From Virgibacillus_O sediminis (GTDB taxonomy: Bacteria > Bacillota > Bacilli > Bacillales > Amphibacillaceae): a DNA stretch of 64,000 nucleotides. The DNA is taken from assembly GCF_042643265.1 (NCBI RefSeq), contig NZ_JBHRRZ010000036.1, positions 1-64,000 of the forward strand, given 5' to 3'. The first letter of the stretch is position 1, and each line of letters begins with the position of its first letter. The notes under the pieces are model-generated. The model saw nothing but the letters and a program-made list of their open reading frames with translations. It made no database searches and was not told where the DNA came from. A program made the translations under genes and the position numbers. This document shows, piece by piece, positions 24,291 to 32,695 of this stretch.

Positions 24291-25451
24291 TTGAAAATTG
24301 TAATTGCGCCTGATTCCTTCAAGGGCAGTTTGTCGGCAGTAGAAGCGGCTGATGCGATAGCTAAGGGAATCCGCAAAGCGCTTCCGGATGCCGAGGCCAT
24401 TTGCTTGCCAGTAGCGGATGGAGGCGAGGGAACGATGGAAACGCTCGTGACCGCAACCGGCGGTGAGGTGCGGAAGGTGCTTGCGACCGGACCGCTCGGC
24501 AATGGGGTCGAAGCGGAATACGGTGTGCTCGGGGATGGGAAGACATGTGTGATTGAGATGGCCACGGCTTCTGGACTCGCACGGATACCGGAGGGAAAAC
24601 TCTCCCCATTAAAGGCGACGACTTATGGAACCGGGGAACTGATCAAGCATGCGCTTGATGCCGGCTACACCTCTTTCATCCTGGCCATCGGCGGATCTGC
24701 GACCAATGATGCCGGAGCGGGCATGCTTCAAGCCCTTGGAGCAAAACTCCTGGATAAAGAGGGGAAAGATATCGGCTTTGGCGGCGGCCAGCTGGATAGG
24801 GTGGCGAAAATTGATCTGGATCGATTTGACAAGCGCATTGCGAAAAGCAGCTTCCTGATTGCTTCGGATGTACAGAATCCACTGGTCGGACAGGAAGGGG
24901 CTTCCCATATATTTGGCCCGCAAAAAGGGGCGGGGGAAAGAGAGGTCCTCCTGCTGGACCGCAATCTCACCCATTGGGCAGATGTAGTGGAGAAGACGGT
25001 AGGCATCAGACTGCATGACCAGCCAGGGGCGGGTGCTGCCGGTGGAATCGGCGGTGCGTTCCAGGCATTTTTCCCTGGGGAAATGAAGCGGGGAATCGAT
25101 GTGGTGCTGGAATACAGCGGGTTGAGAGATTATCTGGTAGATGCCGACTTGGTCATCACTGGCGAAGGGAAAGTCGATCATCAGACTTCATCTGGCAAGA
25201 CGCCGCTCGGGGTAGCGCAGGCGGCATATGAACAGGATGTGCCAACGATCATCATCGCAGGTTCCATCGGGGATGGGGTGGAGGTCCTTTATGAATACGG
25301 GGTGCTGAGCATCCACAGCCTCATGAAGGAGCCGCTGCCACTGGAAGAAGTTATGGAAAAAGCTAGTGAACTGCTTGAGTTCAGTGCAGAACAGGTGGCA
25401 CGTACACACTTCTATCATATCAAACAAGGGGGTCCTTCCTATGCGGATTAA
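24291..25451 (+). CDS. glxK: glycerate kinase
   Basis: A 386-residue kinase that phosphorylates D-glycerate. The TTG at 24291 follows GGGAGG by 8 bases and gives the usual N-terminus MKIVIAPDSFKGSLSA; a GTG at 24282 is an alternative. Conserved segments: VADGGEGTMETLV near 43-55, IEMATASGLA near 88-97, YGTGELIKHALDAGY near 111-125, IGGSATNDAGAGMLQALGA near 130-148, HIFGPQKGAG near 207-216 and DLVITGEGKVDHQTSSGKTP near 286-305. First gene of a probable operon with kdgT (10-base overlap) and larA. Confidence 0.93.
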   Translation: MKIVIAPDSFKGSLSAVEAADAIAKGIRKALPDAEAICLPVADGGEGTMETLVTATGGEVRKVLATGPLGNGVEAEYGVLGDGKTCVIEMATASGLARIPEGKLSPLKATTYGTGELIKHALDAGYTSFILAIGGSATNDAGAGMLQALGAKLLDKEGKDIGFGGGQLDRVAKIDLDRFDKRIAKSSFLIASDVQNPLVGQEGASHIFGPQKGAGEREVLLLDRNLTHWADVVEKTVGIRLHDQPGAGAAGGIGGAFQAFFPGEMKRGIDVVLEYSGLRDYLVDADLVITGEGKVDHQTSSGKTPLGVAQAAYEQDVPTIIIAGSIGDGVEVLYEYGVLSIHSLMKEPLPLEEVMEKASELLEFSAEQVARTHFYHIKQGGPSYAD

Positions 25452-26568
25452 AGATACGATTGAAAAAGTCCCGGGCGGGCTGATGGTCATCCCGCTCCTG
25501 TTGGGGGCAACATTGAATACGATTGACCAAATGCATATTCCGGCGGTGATGAAAGGGCTGGAATTCCTGGGGGCTCCCCAGACCGAAGAGGGGTATTACG
25601 AGTTTCTGAGAATTGGGGGATTCTCACAGGAACTTTTCAAAGATAGTGCCCTTGTACTTATTGCCCTATTTCTCTTCTGTGTGGGCAGCCAGATGAATTT
25701 GAAGGTAGGGGGAAAGGCGCTGAAAAAAGGCGCACTGATTACGACCTCGAAATACCTGACAGGGCTTGCCGTCGGGATGGCATTCGGATTTTTCTTTGAT
25801 CCGATGAGCGGGCTGTTCGGACTGTCCACCCTGGCAATCATTGCCGGGATGACGAACAGCAACAGCGGCATGTACGCAGCACTCACAGGGCAGTATGGCA
25901 ACCGTTCCGATGTCGGTGGGCTGTCCATTCTTGCGATCAACGACGGCCCGTTCCTGACACTCCTAGCTTTGGGGATTTTAGGAACCGCTTTCCCGGCGAT
26001 TTCGTTTATCGCTGTCCTGCTGCCGCTGGGAATCGGCATGCTTTTAGGCAACCTGGATCCGAAAATCCGGGAATTCCTGAAGCCTGGTGAATCACTCACC
26101 ATTCCATTCTTCGCATTCTCGCTAGGCGCGGGGATGAACCTGGCAAACTTCTTCAATCCAGACGTGCTTGCCGGTGGGTTGACACTTGCTGCCCTGACGT
26201 TCTTCCTGACAGGGATTGCTGGTGTCGTAGCATTCCGGCTGTTCCGTGAAAAAAGTGTCATTGCGCCCGTTGCCGAGGCTTCGACAGCAGGTAATGCCGC
26301 AGCTACACCGGCAGCCGTTGCCGCTGCAGCTGCGACTGCCGCAAGTTCTGGAGCGATGACGGCAGCGGAGTATGAAGCGATTCAGGCTATTGTGCCGATC
26401 GCGACGGCCCAGATTTCGATTTCCACCATCACCACAGCCCTGCTTTGTCCGGTGGGTGTCATTCTGATCGACCGCTATCAGCGCAAGCGGGGAATTGATG
26501 CAACCAAGGATGAAGTGGATGTAAAAGAAGTGCCGGGTCAAGGTGCGAAAGAAGCAGCGGCCAATTAA
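25441..26568 (+). CDS. kdgT: 2-keto-3-deoxygluconate permease family transporter
   Basis: A 375-residue membrane transporter. MRIKDTIEKVPGGLMVIPLLLG at the N-terminus and the GMTNSNSGMYAALTGQYG segment near 139-156 are diagnostic of KdgT, a proton-coupled carrier for 2-keto-3-deoxygluconate. The Ala-rich stretch around 280-310 begins with the conserved STAGNAAATPAAVAAA block and then carries an extra run of about 15 Ala/Ser/Thr residues relative to the usual protein of about 330. The start overlaps the end of the kinase gene by 11 bases. With a glycerate kinase and a LarA homologue next to it, the real substrate may be another hydroxy acid. Confidence 0.88.
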   Translation: MRIKDTIEKVPGGLMVIPLLLGATLNTIDQMHIPAVMKGLEFLGAPQTEEGYYEFLRIGGFSQELFKDSALVLIALFLFCVGSQMNLKVGGKALKKGALITTSKYLTGLAVGMAFGFFFDPMSGLFGLSTLAIIAGMTNSNSGMYAALTGQYGNRSDVGGLSILAINDGPFLTLLALGILGTAFPAISFIAVLLPLGIGMLLGNLDPKIREFLKPGESLTIPFFAFSLGAGMNLANFFNPDVLAGGLTLAALTFFLTGIAGVVAFRLFREKSVIAPVAEASTAGNAAATPAAVAAAAATAASSGAMTAAEYEAIQAIVPIATAQISISTITTALLCPVGVILIDRYQRKRGIDATKDEVDVKEVPGQGAKEAAAN

Positions 26569-26575
26569 TGTATCC

Positions 26576-26612
26576 GCTTACCCTTTGCTTTTAGCGTAGG
26601 GTAAGCTTCTTG
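26576..26612 (+). terminator. hairpin between kdgT and larA
   Basis: GCTTACCCT pairs with AGGGTAAGC around a 13-base loop, followed by TTCTTGTC. The T-run is imperfect, so partial readthrough into larA is likely. Confidence 0.55.
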
Positions 26613-26650
26613 TCATTCCATACAAAACAACGAGAGCGGAGGGTTTTACT

Positions 26651-27931
26651 ATGCAAACCGAATTACTATATGGAAAAGAAAATCTGCCCCTGAACCTGCC
26701 GGATGACACACTTGTCATCGAGCCGAAGAATCTGCCGAAGATGGAGGATGAAAAAGAAGCCATCCGGAGGGCACTGAGAAATCCGATCGGGCATGTCGAG
26801 CCGCTGAAGGAAGCGGTGAAATCGACCGATACCGTCTCCATCGTCATCAGCGACATCACCAGGCCGACGCCGAACCATATCATGGTGCCATTATTGATTA
26901 AGGAGCTTGATCATGTACCGCTGGAGAACTTTGTCATCATCAACGGCACCGGCACACACCGCGACCAGACACGCGAGGAGTTTGTCCAAATGCTCGGGTC
27001 CTGGGTGGTGGACAATGTACGGATCATCAATAACCAATGCCATGATAAGGATTCCCTCGTCAATTTAGGCAAAAGCAGCTTCGGCTGTGATGTGTATTTG
27101 AACAAGGAGTATGTGGAATCCGATTTCCGCATCGTTACCGGCTTCATCGAGCCCCATTTCTTTGCCGGATTTTCCGGCGGGCCGAAGGGAATCATGCCAG
27201 GCATTGCCGGCATTGAAACAATCATGACCTTCCATAATGCCCGCATGATCGGCGACCCGCTCTCCACCTGGGGAAATATGGTCAATAACCCGGTTCAGGA
27301 CATGACACGCGAGATCAATGGCATGTGCAAGCCTGACTTTATGCTGAATGTCAGCCTGAACCGCGAAAAGGAGATCACCAATGTGTTCGCCGGTGAGCTG
27401 TATGAGGCGCATGACAAGGGATGTGAATTTGTCCGAGAGCACGCGATGTTCCGCTGTGACGAGCGGTTCGATGTCGTGATCACCTCCAACTCCGGCTATC
27501 CGCTCGACCAGAATCTGTATCAAGCTGTGAAGGGCATGAGTGCGGCACATAAAATCGTCAAGGAAGGCGGTTCGATCATCGTCGCTTCCGAATGCTCGGA
27601 CGGCCTGCCGAACCATGGGAACTATGCCAAGATATTCGAAATGGCCGAAACCCCGCAGGAGCTGCTGGACCTCATCAATGATCCGGAATTCAAGATGTTC
27701 GACCAGTGGCAGGTACAGAAGCAGGCGGTCATCCAGGTCTGGGCCGATGTCTATGTATATTCCAAGCTGAGCGAGGAACAGGTGCGCAACACCATGCTTA
27801 AGCCGAGCAGCAATATTGAAAAGACATTGGAAGAACTGAAGCAGAAATACGGGGAGGATATGCGTGTCGCTGTCATGCCGCTCGGCCCGCTGACTATTCC
27901 ATTTGTGGAAGAGAGTGTCGGAGCGATTTAG
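26651..27931 (+). CDS. larA: LarA-family nickel-dependent racemase/epimerase
   Basis: A 426-residue enzyme of the lactate racemase LarA family, which uses a nickel-pincer nucleotide cofactor. The catalytic set is present: SDITRPTP (Asp/Arg pair near 68-71), GTGTHR (first catalytic His near 104), GFIEPHFFAGFSGGPKGIMPG (second His and the cofactor-binding Lys ten residues later) and TFHNARM (nickel-binding His sixteen after the Lys), with the spacing of LarA. The cofactor genes larB, larC and larE are not in this window. Many LarA homologues act on other alpha-hydroxy acids; next to glycerate kinase and KdgT the substrate is more likely an aldonate or glycerate than lactate. Confidence 0.88.
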   Translation: MQTELLYGKENLPLNLPDDTLVIEPKNLPKMEDEKEAIRRALRNPIGHVEPLKEAVKSTDTVSIVISDITRPTPNHIMVPLLIKELDHVPLENFVIINGTGTHRDQTREEFVQMLGSWVVDNVRIINNQCHDKDSLVNLGKSSFGCDVYLNKEYVESDFRIVTGFIEPHFFAGFSGGPKGIMPGIAGIETIMTFHNARMIGDPLSTWGNMVNNPVQDMTREINGMCKPDFMLNVSLNREKEITNVFAGELYEAHDKGCEFVREHAMFRCDERFDVVITSNSGYPLDQNLYQAVKGMSAAHKIVKEGGSIIVASECSDGLPNHGNYAKIFEMAETPQELLDLINDPEFKMFDQWQVQKQAVIQVWADVYVYSKLSEEQVRNTMLKPSSNIEKTLEELKQKYGEDMRVAVMPLGPLTIPFVEESVGAI

Positions 27932-28015
27932 AGTTTAGGGTTGATCCATTGCTTTATACGGAGTGGGGTATTATAATGGATGGATATATTTCAACCAAGC
28001 ACAGGAGTGACTCCC

Positions 28016-28189
28016 ATGAGCCAACCATCCGAAAAGAACCAGTTATACACTTGTTCCTCCTGCACCACCCAGCCAACTGAGGAGTCAGCAGGCGGCATTA
28101 GAAAGTGGCTGCCGAAAATTTGTATCGGCCATGTGGCGATGGCAGCCGGGATGATCTATATTTTGGCATCACAAATCATGATGATGTAG
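28016..28189 (+). CDS. small protein with one membrane segment
   Basis: A 57-residue protein. ATG at 28016 lies 8 bases after AGGAG. A CSSC motif near residues 13-16 in a polar N-terminal half is followed by a hydrophobic C-terminus (about 34-55, ending MAAGMIYILASQIMMM). No family recognised. It follows larA by 84 bases and ends in its own terminator. Confidence 0.6.
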   Translation: MSQPSEKNQLYTCSSCTTQPTEESAGGIRKWLPKICIGHVAMAAGMIYILASQIMMM

Positions 28190-28208
28190 AACATCGATGT
28201 TTCTTATA

Positions 28209-28264
28209 AAAACAGCCTCTACCATGTACATCTTTTTCCTGATAATATGGTAGGGGCTGTTTTA
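28209..28264 (+). terminator. terminator at the left edge of the ectoine island
   Basis: AAACAGCCTCTACCAT pairs with ATGGTAGGGGCTGTTT, followed by TTAG. The next 270 bases (28265-28535) are AT-rich and hold no recognisable gene; one TTGACA at 28433 has no matching -10. Confidence 0.7.
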
Positions 28265-28535
28265 GTTGTGCATAATGAAGGTTGATAGATACATATTCGG
28301 AGTTTAGAGCATGAATGGTGTTTTTATATAACATAAACATCGGCTACTACCGAAATTTCCATCTCCTTAAGCGCCGATACAAACTTTTACTAACTAAATT
28401 GTATGAAAAGTTCCTCCAATTTATAGCCAGTTTTGACAATTGATATCTCTGTTAGAGAAGATTAGTATTTATCTTAAGATATAAAGTTAAAATATGACTT
28501 TCTATCAGAAACGCAAGAGTAGGAAGAGAAAGGAA

Positions 28536-28846
28536 AAATCCGTGATGTTGAATAGTTTGCTAAGGGTATAAGATTTGATAATCCATACACATTCAAAATG
28601 GTTCAGGAATTTATGAATAATATAGTTCTTATTGCTGGAAATGAAATCGCTTACATTATGACGCGTATAATGGACAAACATAGAATTATTTTGGAAGGAG
28701 CCGCTGCAACAGGCATTGCAACATCTTTAGGAAAGAGAATCTCCAATCGAGAGGGTAAAATCGCTGTCATAATAAGCGGGCATAATGTTGGGCTTTCAAT
28801 ATTGTTAAAGTTAATTCGAAATTATTCTTTTACTAGTAAAGGGTGA
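28536..28846 (+). pseudogene. eutB: eutB-like threonine dehydratase family remnant (C-terminal part)
   Basis: The frame ending at 28846 encodes about 90 residues that read like the end of a fold-type II PLP dehydratase of the EutB/threonine ammonia-lyase type: GIRFDNPYTFKMVQEF, IVLIAGNEIAYIMTRI, ILEGAAATGIATSL and KIAVIISGHNVGLS. In these enzymes they form the segment after the active-site core and the final strand. The PLP lysine and phosphate-binding loop are absent, and upstream sequence is not homologous. A likely frameshift lies at about 28545-28565. The remnant ends 4 bases before aspA, with which it was probably co-transcribed. EutB acts with EutC in converting hydroxyectoine toward ectoine. 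Confidence 0.6.
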
Positions 28847-28850
28847 GATT

Positions 28851-30290
28851 ATGTCACGTGGCAACCGTATGGAGAATGTTAGAACTGAAAGGGATTTCTT
28901 AGGATCGAAGGAAGTGCCAAAGGAAGCATTGTATGGGATCCAAACATTACGTGCCGTTGAAAACTTCCCAATAACAGGTTATCGAATTCATGAAGGTTTA
29001 ATTAGAGCATTTGCAATGGTTAAGAAGGCAGCAGCTTTAGCAAATATGGATGTGAAACGCTTATCCATTGGTTTGGGGGACCCAATCGTTAAGGCGGCGG
29101 ATGAGATTATTGGCGGGAAATGGCATGAATTTTTTATGGTCGATCCGATTCAAGGTGGTGCTGGTACGTCCATTAACATGAATATGAACGAAGTTATTGC
29201 AAATCGAGCTTTAGAAATAATGGGCAAAGAAAAAGGGGACTATACACAGCTAAGTCCAAACACACATGTAAATATGTCACAATCAACCAATGATGTTTTT
29301 CCAACTGCTATCCATATTTCCGTCCTTCATCTATTAGAAAAACTATTACTGACAATGCAAGAAATGCATACAGTTTTTATAAAAAAAGCCCATCAATTTG
29401 ACCATGTCATAAAAATGGGAAGAACCCATCTCCAAGATGCTGTCCCTATTCGGCTTGGTCAGGAATTTGAAGCATATAGCCGTGTTGTAGAACGTGACAT
29501 TATACGCATTAGACAATCCAGGCAGCATTTATATGAAGTAAATATGGGGGCAACTGCAGTAGGGACGGGCTTAAATGCCGATCCCCTCTATATTAAACAA
29601 GTAGTCAAACACGTATCCCATATTAGTGGATTGCCGCTTAAAGGAGCTGAACACCTCGTTGATGCCACACAAAACACGGATGCATATACAGAAGTTTCAG
29701 CTGCTTTAAAAGTATGTATGATGAATATGTCCAAAATAGCGAATGACATTCGTTTCATGTCATCAGGTCCACGAGCTGGTTTAAGTGAGCTCATTTTGCC
29801 AGCCCGTCAACCAGGTTCTTCCATCATGCCAGGTAAAGTAAACCCTGTTATTCCTGAAATGATCAATCAGGTTGCATTTCAAGTAATAGGGAATGATCAT
29901 ACGATCTGTTTAGCTTCGGAAGCTGGGCAGCTGGAATTAAATGTAATGGAACCTGTATTAGTATTTAACTTACTTCAATCTATCAGTATTATGGACAATG
30001 CCTTCCGAGTTTTTACGACTTACTGTCTGGAAGGCATTGAGGCAAATGAAAATCGATTGAAGCACTATGTGGAACAAAGCGTGGGAATTATTACGGCAGT
30101 AAACCCGCATATCGGTTATGAAACGGCAGCCCAAATTGCAAGGGAAGCGATTATAAACGGTACATCCGTTCGAGAACTATGCTTGCTGTATGGTTTATTA
30201 TCAACAGAAGAACTTGATCTTATATTAAATCCTTATGAAATGACAGAACCAGGCATATCTGGAGCGGCCTTTTTAATCGGGAATAACTAA
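28851..30290 (+). CDS. aspA: aspartate ammonia-lyase
   Basis: A 479-residue enzyme of the fumarase/aspartase superfamily that converts aspartate to fumarate and ammonia. The signature GSSIMPGKVNPVIPEM lies near 323-338; TNDVFPTAIHISVL near 148-161, MGRTHLQDAVPI near 191-202 and GGAGTSINMNMNEV near 102-115 complete the active site. The N-terminus (RTERDFLGSKEVPKEALYG) is typical of aspartase rather than fumarase. ATG at 28851 follows AAAGGGTGAG. Within the ectoine island it would take the final aspartate to the TCA cycle. Confidence 0.93.
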   Translation: MSRGNRMENVRTERDFLGSKEVPKEALYGIQTLRAVENFPITGYRIHEGLIRAFAMVKKAAALANMDVKRLSIGLGDPIVKAADEIIGGKWHEFFMVDPIQGGAGTSINMNMNEVIANRALEIMGKEKGDYTQLSPNTHVNMSQSTNDVFPTAIHISVLHLLEKLLLTMQEMHTVFIKKAHQFDHVIKMGRTHLQDAVPIRLGQEFEAYSRVVERDIIRIRQSRQHLYEVNMGATAVGTGLNADPLYIKQVVKHVSHISGLPLKGAEHLVDATQNTDAYTEVSAALKVCMMNMSKIANDIRFMSSGPRAGLSELILPARQPGSSIMPGKVNPVIPEMINQVAFQVIGNDHTICLASEAGQLELNVMEPVLVFNLLQSISIMDNAFRVFTTYCLEGIEANENRLKHYVEQSVGIITAVNPHIGYETAAQIAREAIINGTSVRELCLLYGLLSTEELDLILNPYEMTEPGISGAAFLIGNN

Positions 30291-30531
30291 TTATATTGAA
30301 CTCCCACTAATACCGGCAAAAAACATAAAGAATTGTATTAATAAATTATTTTTTCAGAAGAGTATAATTTCATTGTAGACGTTATTCATATAATATGTTT
30401 TTCTATTAGTAGAAGAGTTTTATGAGAGAGGAATTTTCTGTAATTATTCTGCTGTAGATGAGCGATGGCCATCAGCTTAAGGGGCCTTGTATTTTTGTTC
30501 TTTAGTCTTAGGCAGTCCGAGGGGGGGCAAC

Positions 30532-32217
30532 ATGAGTTTAACCATTCAAAATATATTAGATTACGAGATTATGCAAAACGCTAGAACGGTAGCTGGAAAA
30601 GACTTTGTTAACGAAAGGACTGTGCAATGGATTTCCGTAATGGAAAGGCCGGTTGAAAACTTCGTTCGACGAAATGAGGTAGTATTAACGACTGCAATTG
30701 GATGTAATAATGATTTGCAAACGTTCAAAGCCTTTGTACAAGATGTTATCAATTCTGAAGCATCGGCACTTATGATTGCGCTAGGAAGGTATATATTTGA
30801 TATCCCTAATGAAATCATTGAATTAGCCGACAAGCATCAATTCGTGCTAATTGAACTCCCGTGGGAAATCCGATTTTCCAGTATTACTGAGAAGGTTATG
30901 AAAGAGCTAAACGATCTTCAACACAAAGAACGGGAAAAGTCTGAGAAGGTTCAACAGAAACTGTTACAATTAATTCTTAAAGAAACAGACCTCCATCGCA
31001 TATCAAAATTTATTCAAAATCAGATTGACAGCCCTGTTATTATAACGGACCGTTCAGGTAACATCCTTGATGAGGTCGGTTACAAAGATGATTTTATAAT
31101 GGATTGGAAGAACTCTGTTTTACAAGGAATTCTTCCAACCCAAGAAAAGGATTCACCTTTAACACGTGATCCCATGTTTCAAAAGTTTCAAGTGATAGAA
31201 GTTGAAGACCAGGTGATGCTGCAAATGCCGGTACTGCAAGTATTAGGTGATCCTCAAGGCTATATATTTGTACAGATGGCACCTAACACTTCTATAGAGA
31301 AATATTTAACACAGTTTCGTGTAAACGTTTTAGAACACGCTTCCACTACTATCGCTCTTTGGCTTTCGAGAAAAAATGCAATTGAAGAGACGAAAATGCG
31401 ACTTCGCAGTGACTTTGTACAAGAGCTTGCTAAAGGAGAATTTGCTTCTTTTGACCAGGCGAATGCAAGAGCGAAATTACTTGGGTACGATATAAGGCTC
31501 CCATACGTTTGCATTGTTGGTTATCCTGAAAACTTGCAGGTGTTATTTCAAAAAACAAATAGTGTTGATTATTCTTTTAATCACTGGGTTGAAAATATGA
31601 TTAGGTACATTGAAGAAGAAGTTTTCTATGCTGCACAATCCCTTACAAAAGAAGTTCTAATGACATATCATGAGGAATATTTGCTGATTTTCTTAGAGCA
31701 TCCGAGTAAAACCGTGGTGGAAAACAACAATAATTTTTTAGATCTTGTGGAACGCCGATTAAGAAACTTGCTTCCAGAGGTTGTCATATCTTGGGGAATC
31801 GGGGATCACCGTGATGAATTGGAAGGGCTGTCTGAAAGTTATTACCATGCAAAAATTGCCTTACAGATTGGAAGACGAAAAAAGGGAATTGGATATCGGA
31901 TGTTGTATGACAATACACGTGTTGACAGGGTACTTTTAAATTTGTCACAAAACGAGGACATGAAAGAAGTGATTATTTCTACTATCGATCCTCTTGTTCG
32001 ATATGATAAGCAGCGGAATATGGATTTAATCGGAACTTTTATTGCATACAACCAAAATCACGGAAATGTAAGTAAAACAGCAAGATCCTTGGTTTTGCAC
32101 CGACAATCTTTGTTGTATCGGCTTAGAAAGATTGAATCTTTAACAGGACTTTCCCTCATTGATCCTGATGATTTGTTTTTATTGGATTTAAGCATAAAAA
32201 TTTGGAAATTAATGTAA
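30532..32217 (+). CDS. PucR-family transcriptional regulator
   Basis: A 561-residue regulator. The N-terminal PucR domain (about 6-120) includes GKDFVNERTVQWISVME and VLTTAIG; a linker/GGDEF-like region follows, and the C-terminal PucR helix-turn-helix near 505-555 reads NVSKTARSLVLHRQSLLYRLRKIESLTG. ATG at 30532 follows GAGGGGGGG. It lies between aspA and the ectoine hydrolase gene, both on the same strand, and is the only regulator in the island, so it probably controls ectoine use. Its effector is unknown. The 241-base gap upstream of it is AT-rich and otherwise empty. Confidence 0.88.
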   Translation: MSLTIQNILDYEIMQNARTVAGKDFVNERTVQWISVMERPVENFVRRNEVVLTTAIGCNNDLQTFKAFVQDVINSEASALMIALGRYIFDIPNEIIELADKHQFVLIELPWEIRFSSITEKVMKELNDLQHKEREKSEKVQQKLLQLILKETDLHRISKFIQNQIDSPVIITDRSGNILDEVGYKDDFIMDWKNSVLQGILPTQEKDSPLTRDPMFQKFQVIEVEDQVMLQMPVLQVLGDPQGYIFVQMAPNTSIEKYLTQFRVNVLEHASTTIALWLSRKNAIEETKMRLRSDFVQELAKGEFASFDQANARAKLLGYDIRLPYVCIVGYPENLQVLFQKTNSVDYSFNHWVENMIRYIEEEVFYAAQSLTKEVLMTYHEEYLLIFLEHPSKTVVENNNNFLDLVERRLRNLLPEVVISWGIGDHRDELEGLSESYYHAKIALQIGRRKKGIGYRMLYDNTRVDRVLLNLSQNEDMKEVIISTIDPLVRYDKQRNMDLIGTFIAYNQNHGNVSKTARSLVLHRQSLLYRLRKIESLTGLSLIDPDDLFLLDLSIKIWKLM

Positions 32218-32237
32218 GTTGAATTTGTGTGATATAA

Positions 32238-32366
32238 GCTAACCATTTTGGAGAGAGAAGTAATGAAGCAGGCGTAGTTTTAACATCAAATGTTGCAGGA
32301 GCACCTGGCCAATTGACGATAAACGAAATGGAAAATAGACCTTACAATGATCAAGGATTATTGTAA
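32238..32366 (+). pseudogene. unidentified coding remnant downstream of pucR
   Basis: An open frame without a start codon encodes about 42 residues with a protein-like composition, including GVVLTSNVAGAPGQLTINEM and ending PYNDQGLL. Its stop lies inside the terminator hairpin, as at a natural gene end. It looks like the surviving 3' end of a deleted gene. I could not assign a family. Confidence 0.3.
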
Positions 32367-32376
32367 GGTCTATTTA
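32333..32376 (+). terminator. terminator between pucR and the ectoine operon
   Basis: AAATAGACCTTACAA pairs with TTGTAAGGTCTATTT (15 base pairs), followed by an AT-rich tract. It separates pucR from eutD. The following 270 bases to the eutD promoter hold no gene. Confidence 0.8.
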
Positions 32377-32642
32377 AATTTTTAGAAGGATTTTTTTCTT
32401 GTGTGAGGTTAATGAAAGACTCTCTCTCTCGTCAACCCATTGAGTAGTTGGGCTGATAGGAGAGATTTTGCAAAACGGCATCAGATATCCCCCGAGTAGG
32501 GTACTTGATACGCAACGTTAAGTTTGTCTACTCCCCCCATCCTTTTACTCACTTATACACTTTTATATTTTTAATTATTTTGACTACAAGTTTATTAGAA
32601 TCTTCATACATTTTTGCAGATGATACTTTTATCGCTCCACTC

Positions 32643-32648
32643 TATAAT
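32643..32648 (+). promoter_or_regulatory. -10 element of the ectoine catabolic operon
   Basis: A consensus TATAAT 48 bases before the eutD start. No good -35 is seen at 16-18 bases, which fits a promoter that needs an activator, for example the PucR-type protein. Confidence 0.45.
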
Positions 32649-32695
32649 GAAAGCATAGATTAACCATTTTAGAAAACAGCCAGGAGGGATTATCC

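Noticed and set aside
26260..26370. Ala-rich stretch in KdgT as an inserted low-complexity linker
   Set aside because: Its first part, STAGNAAATPAAVAAA, is a conserved KdgT segment. Only about 15 residues after it look like an insertion.
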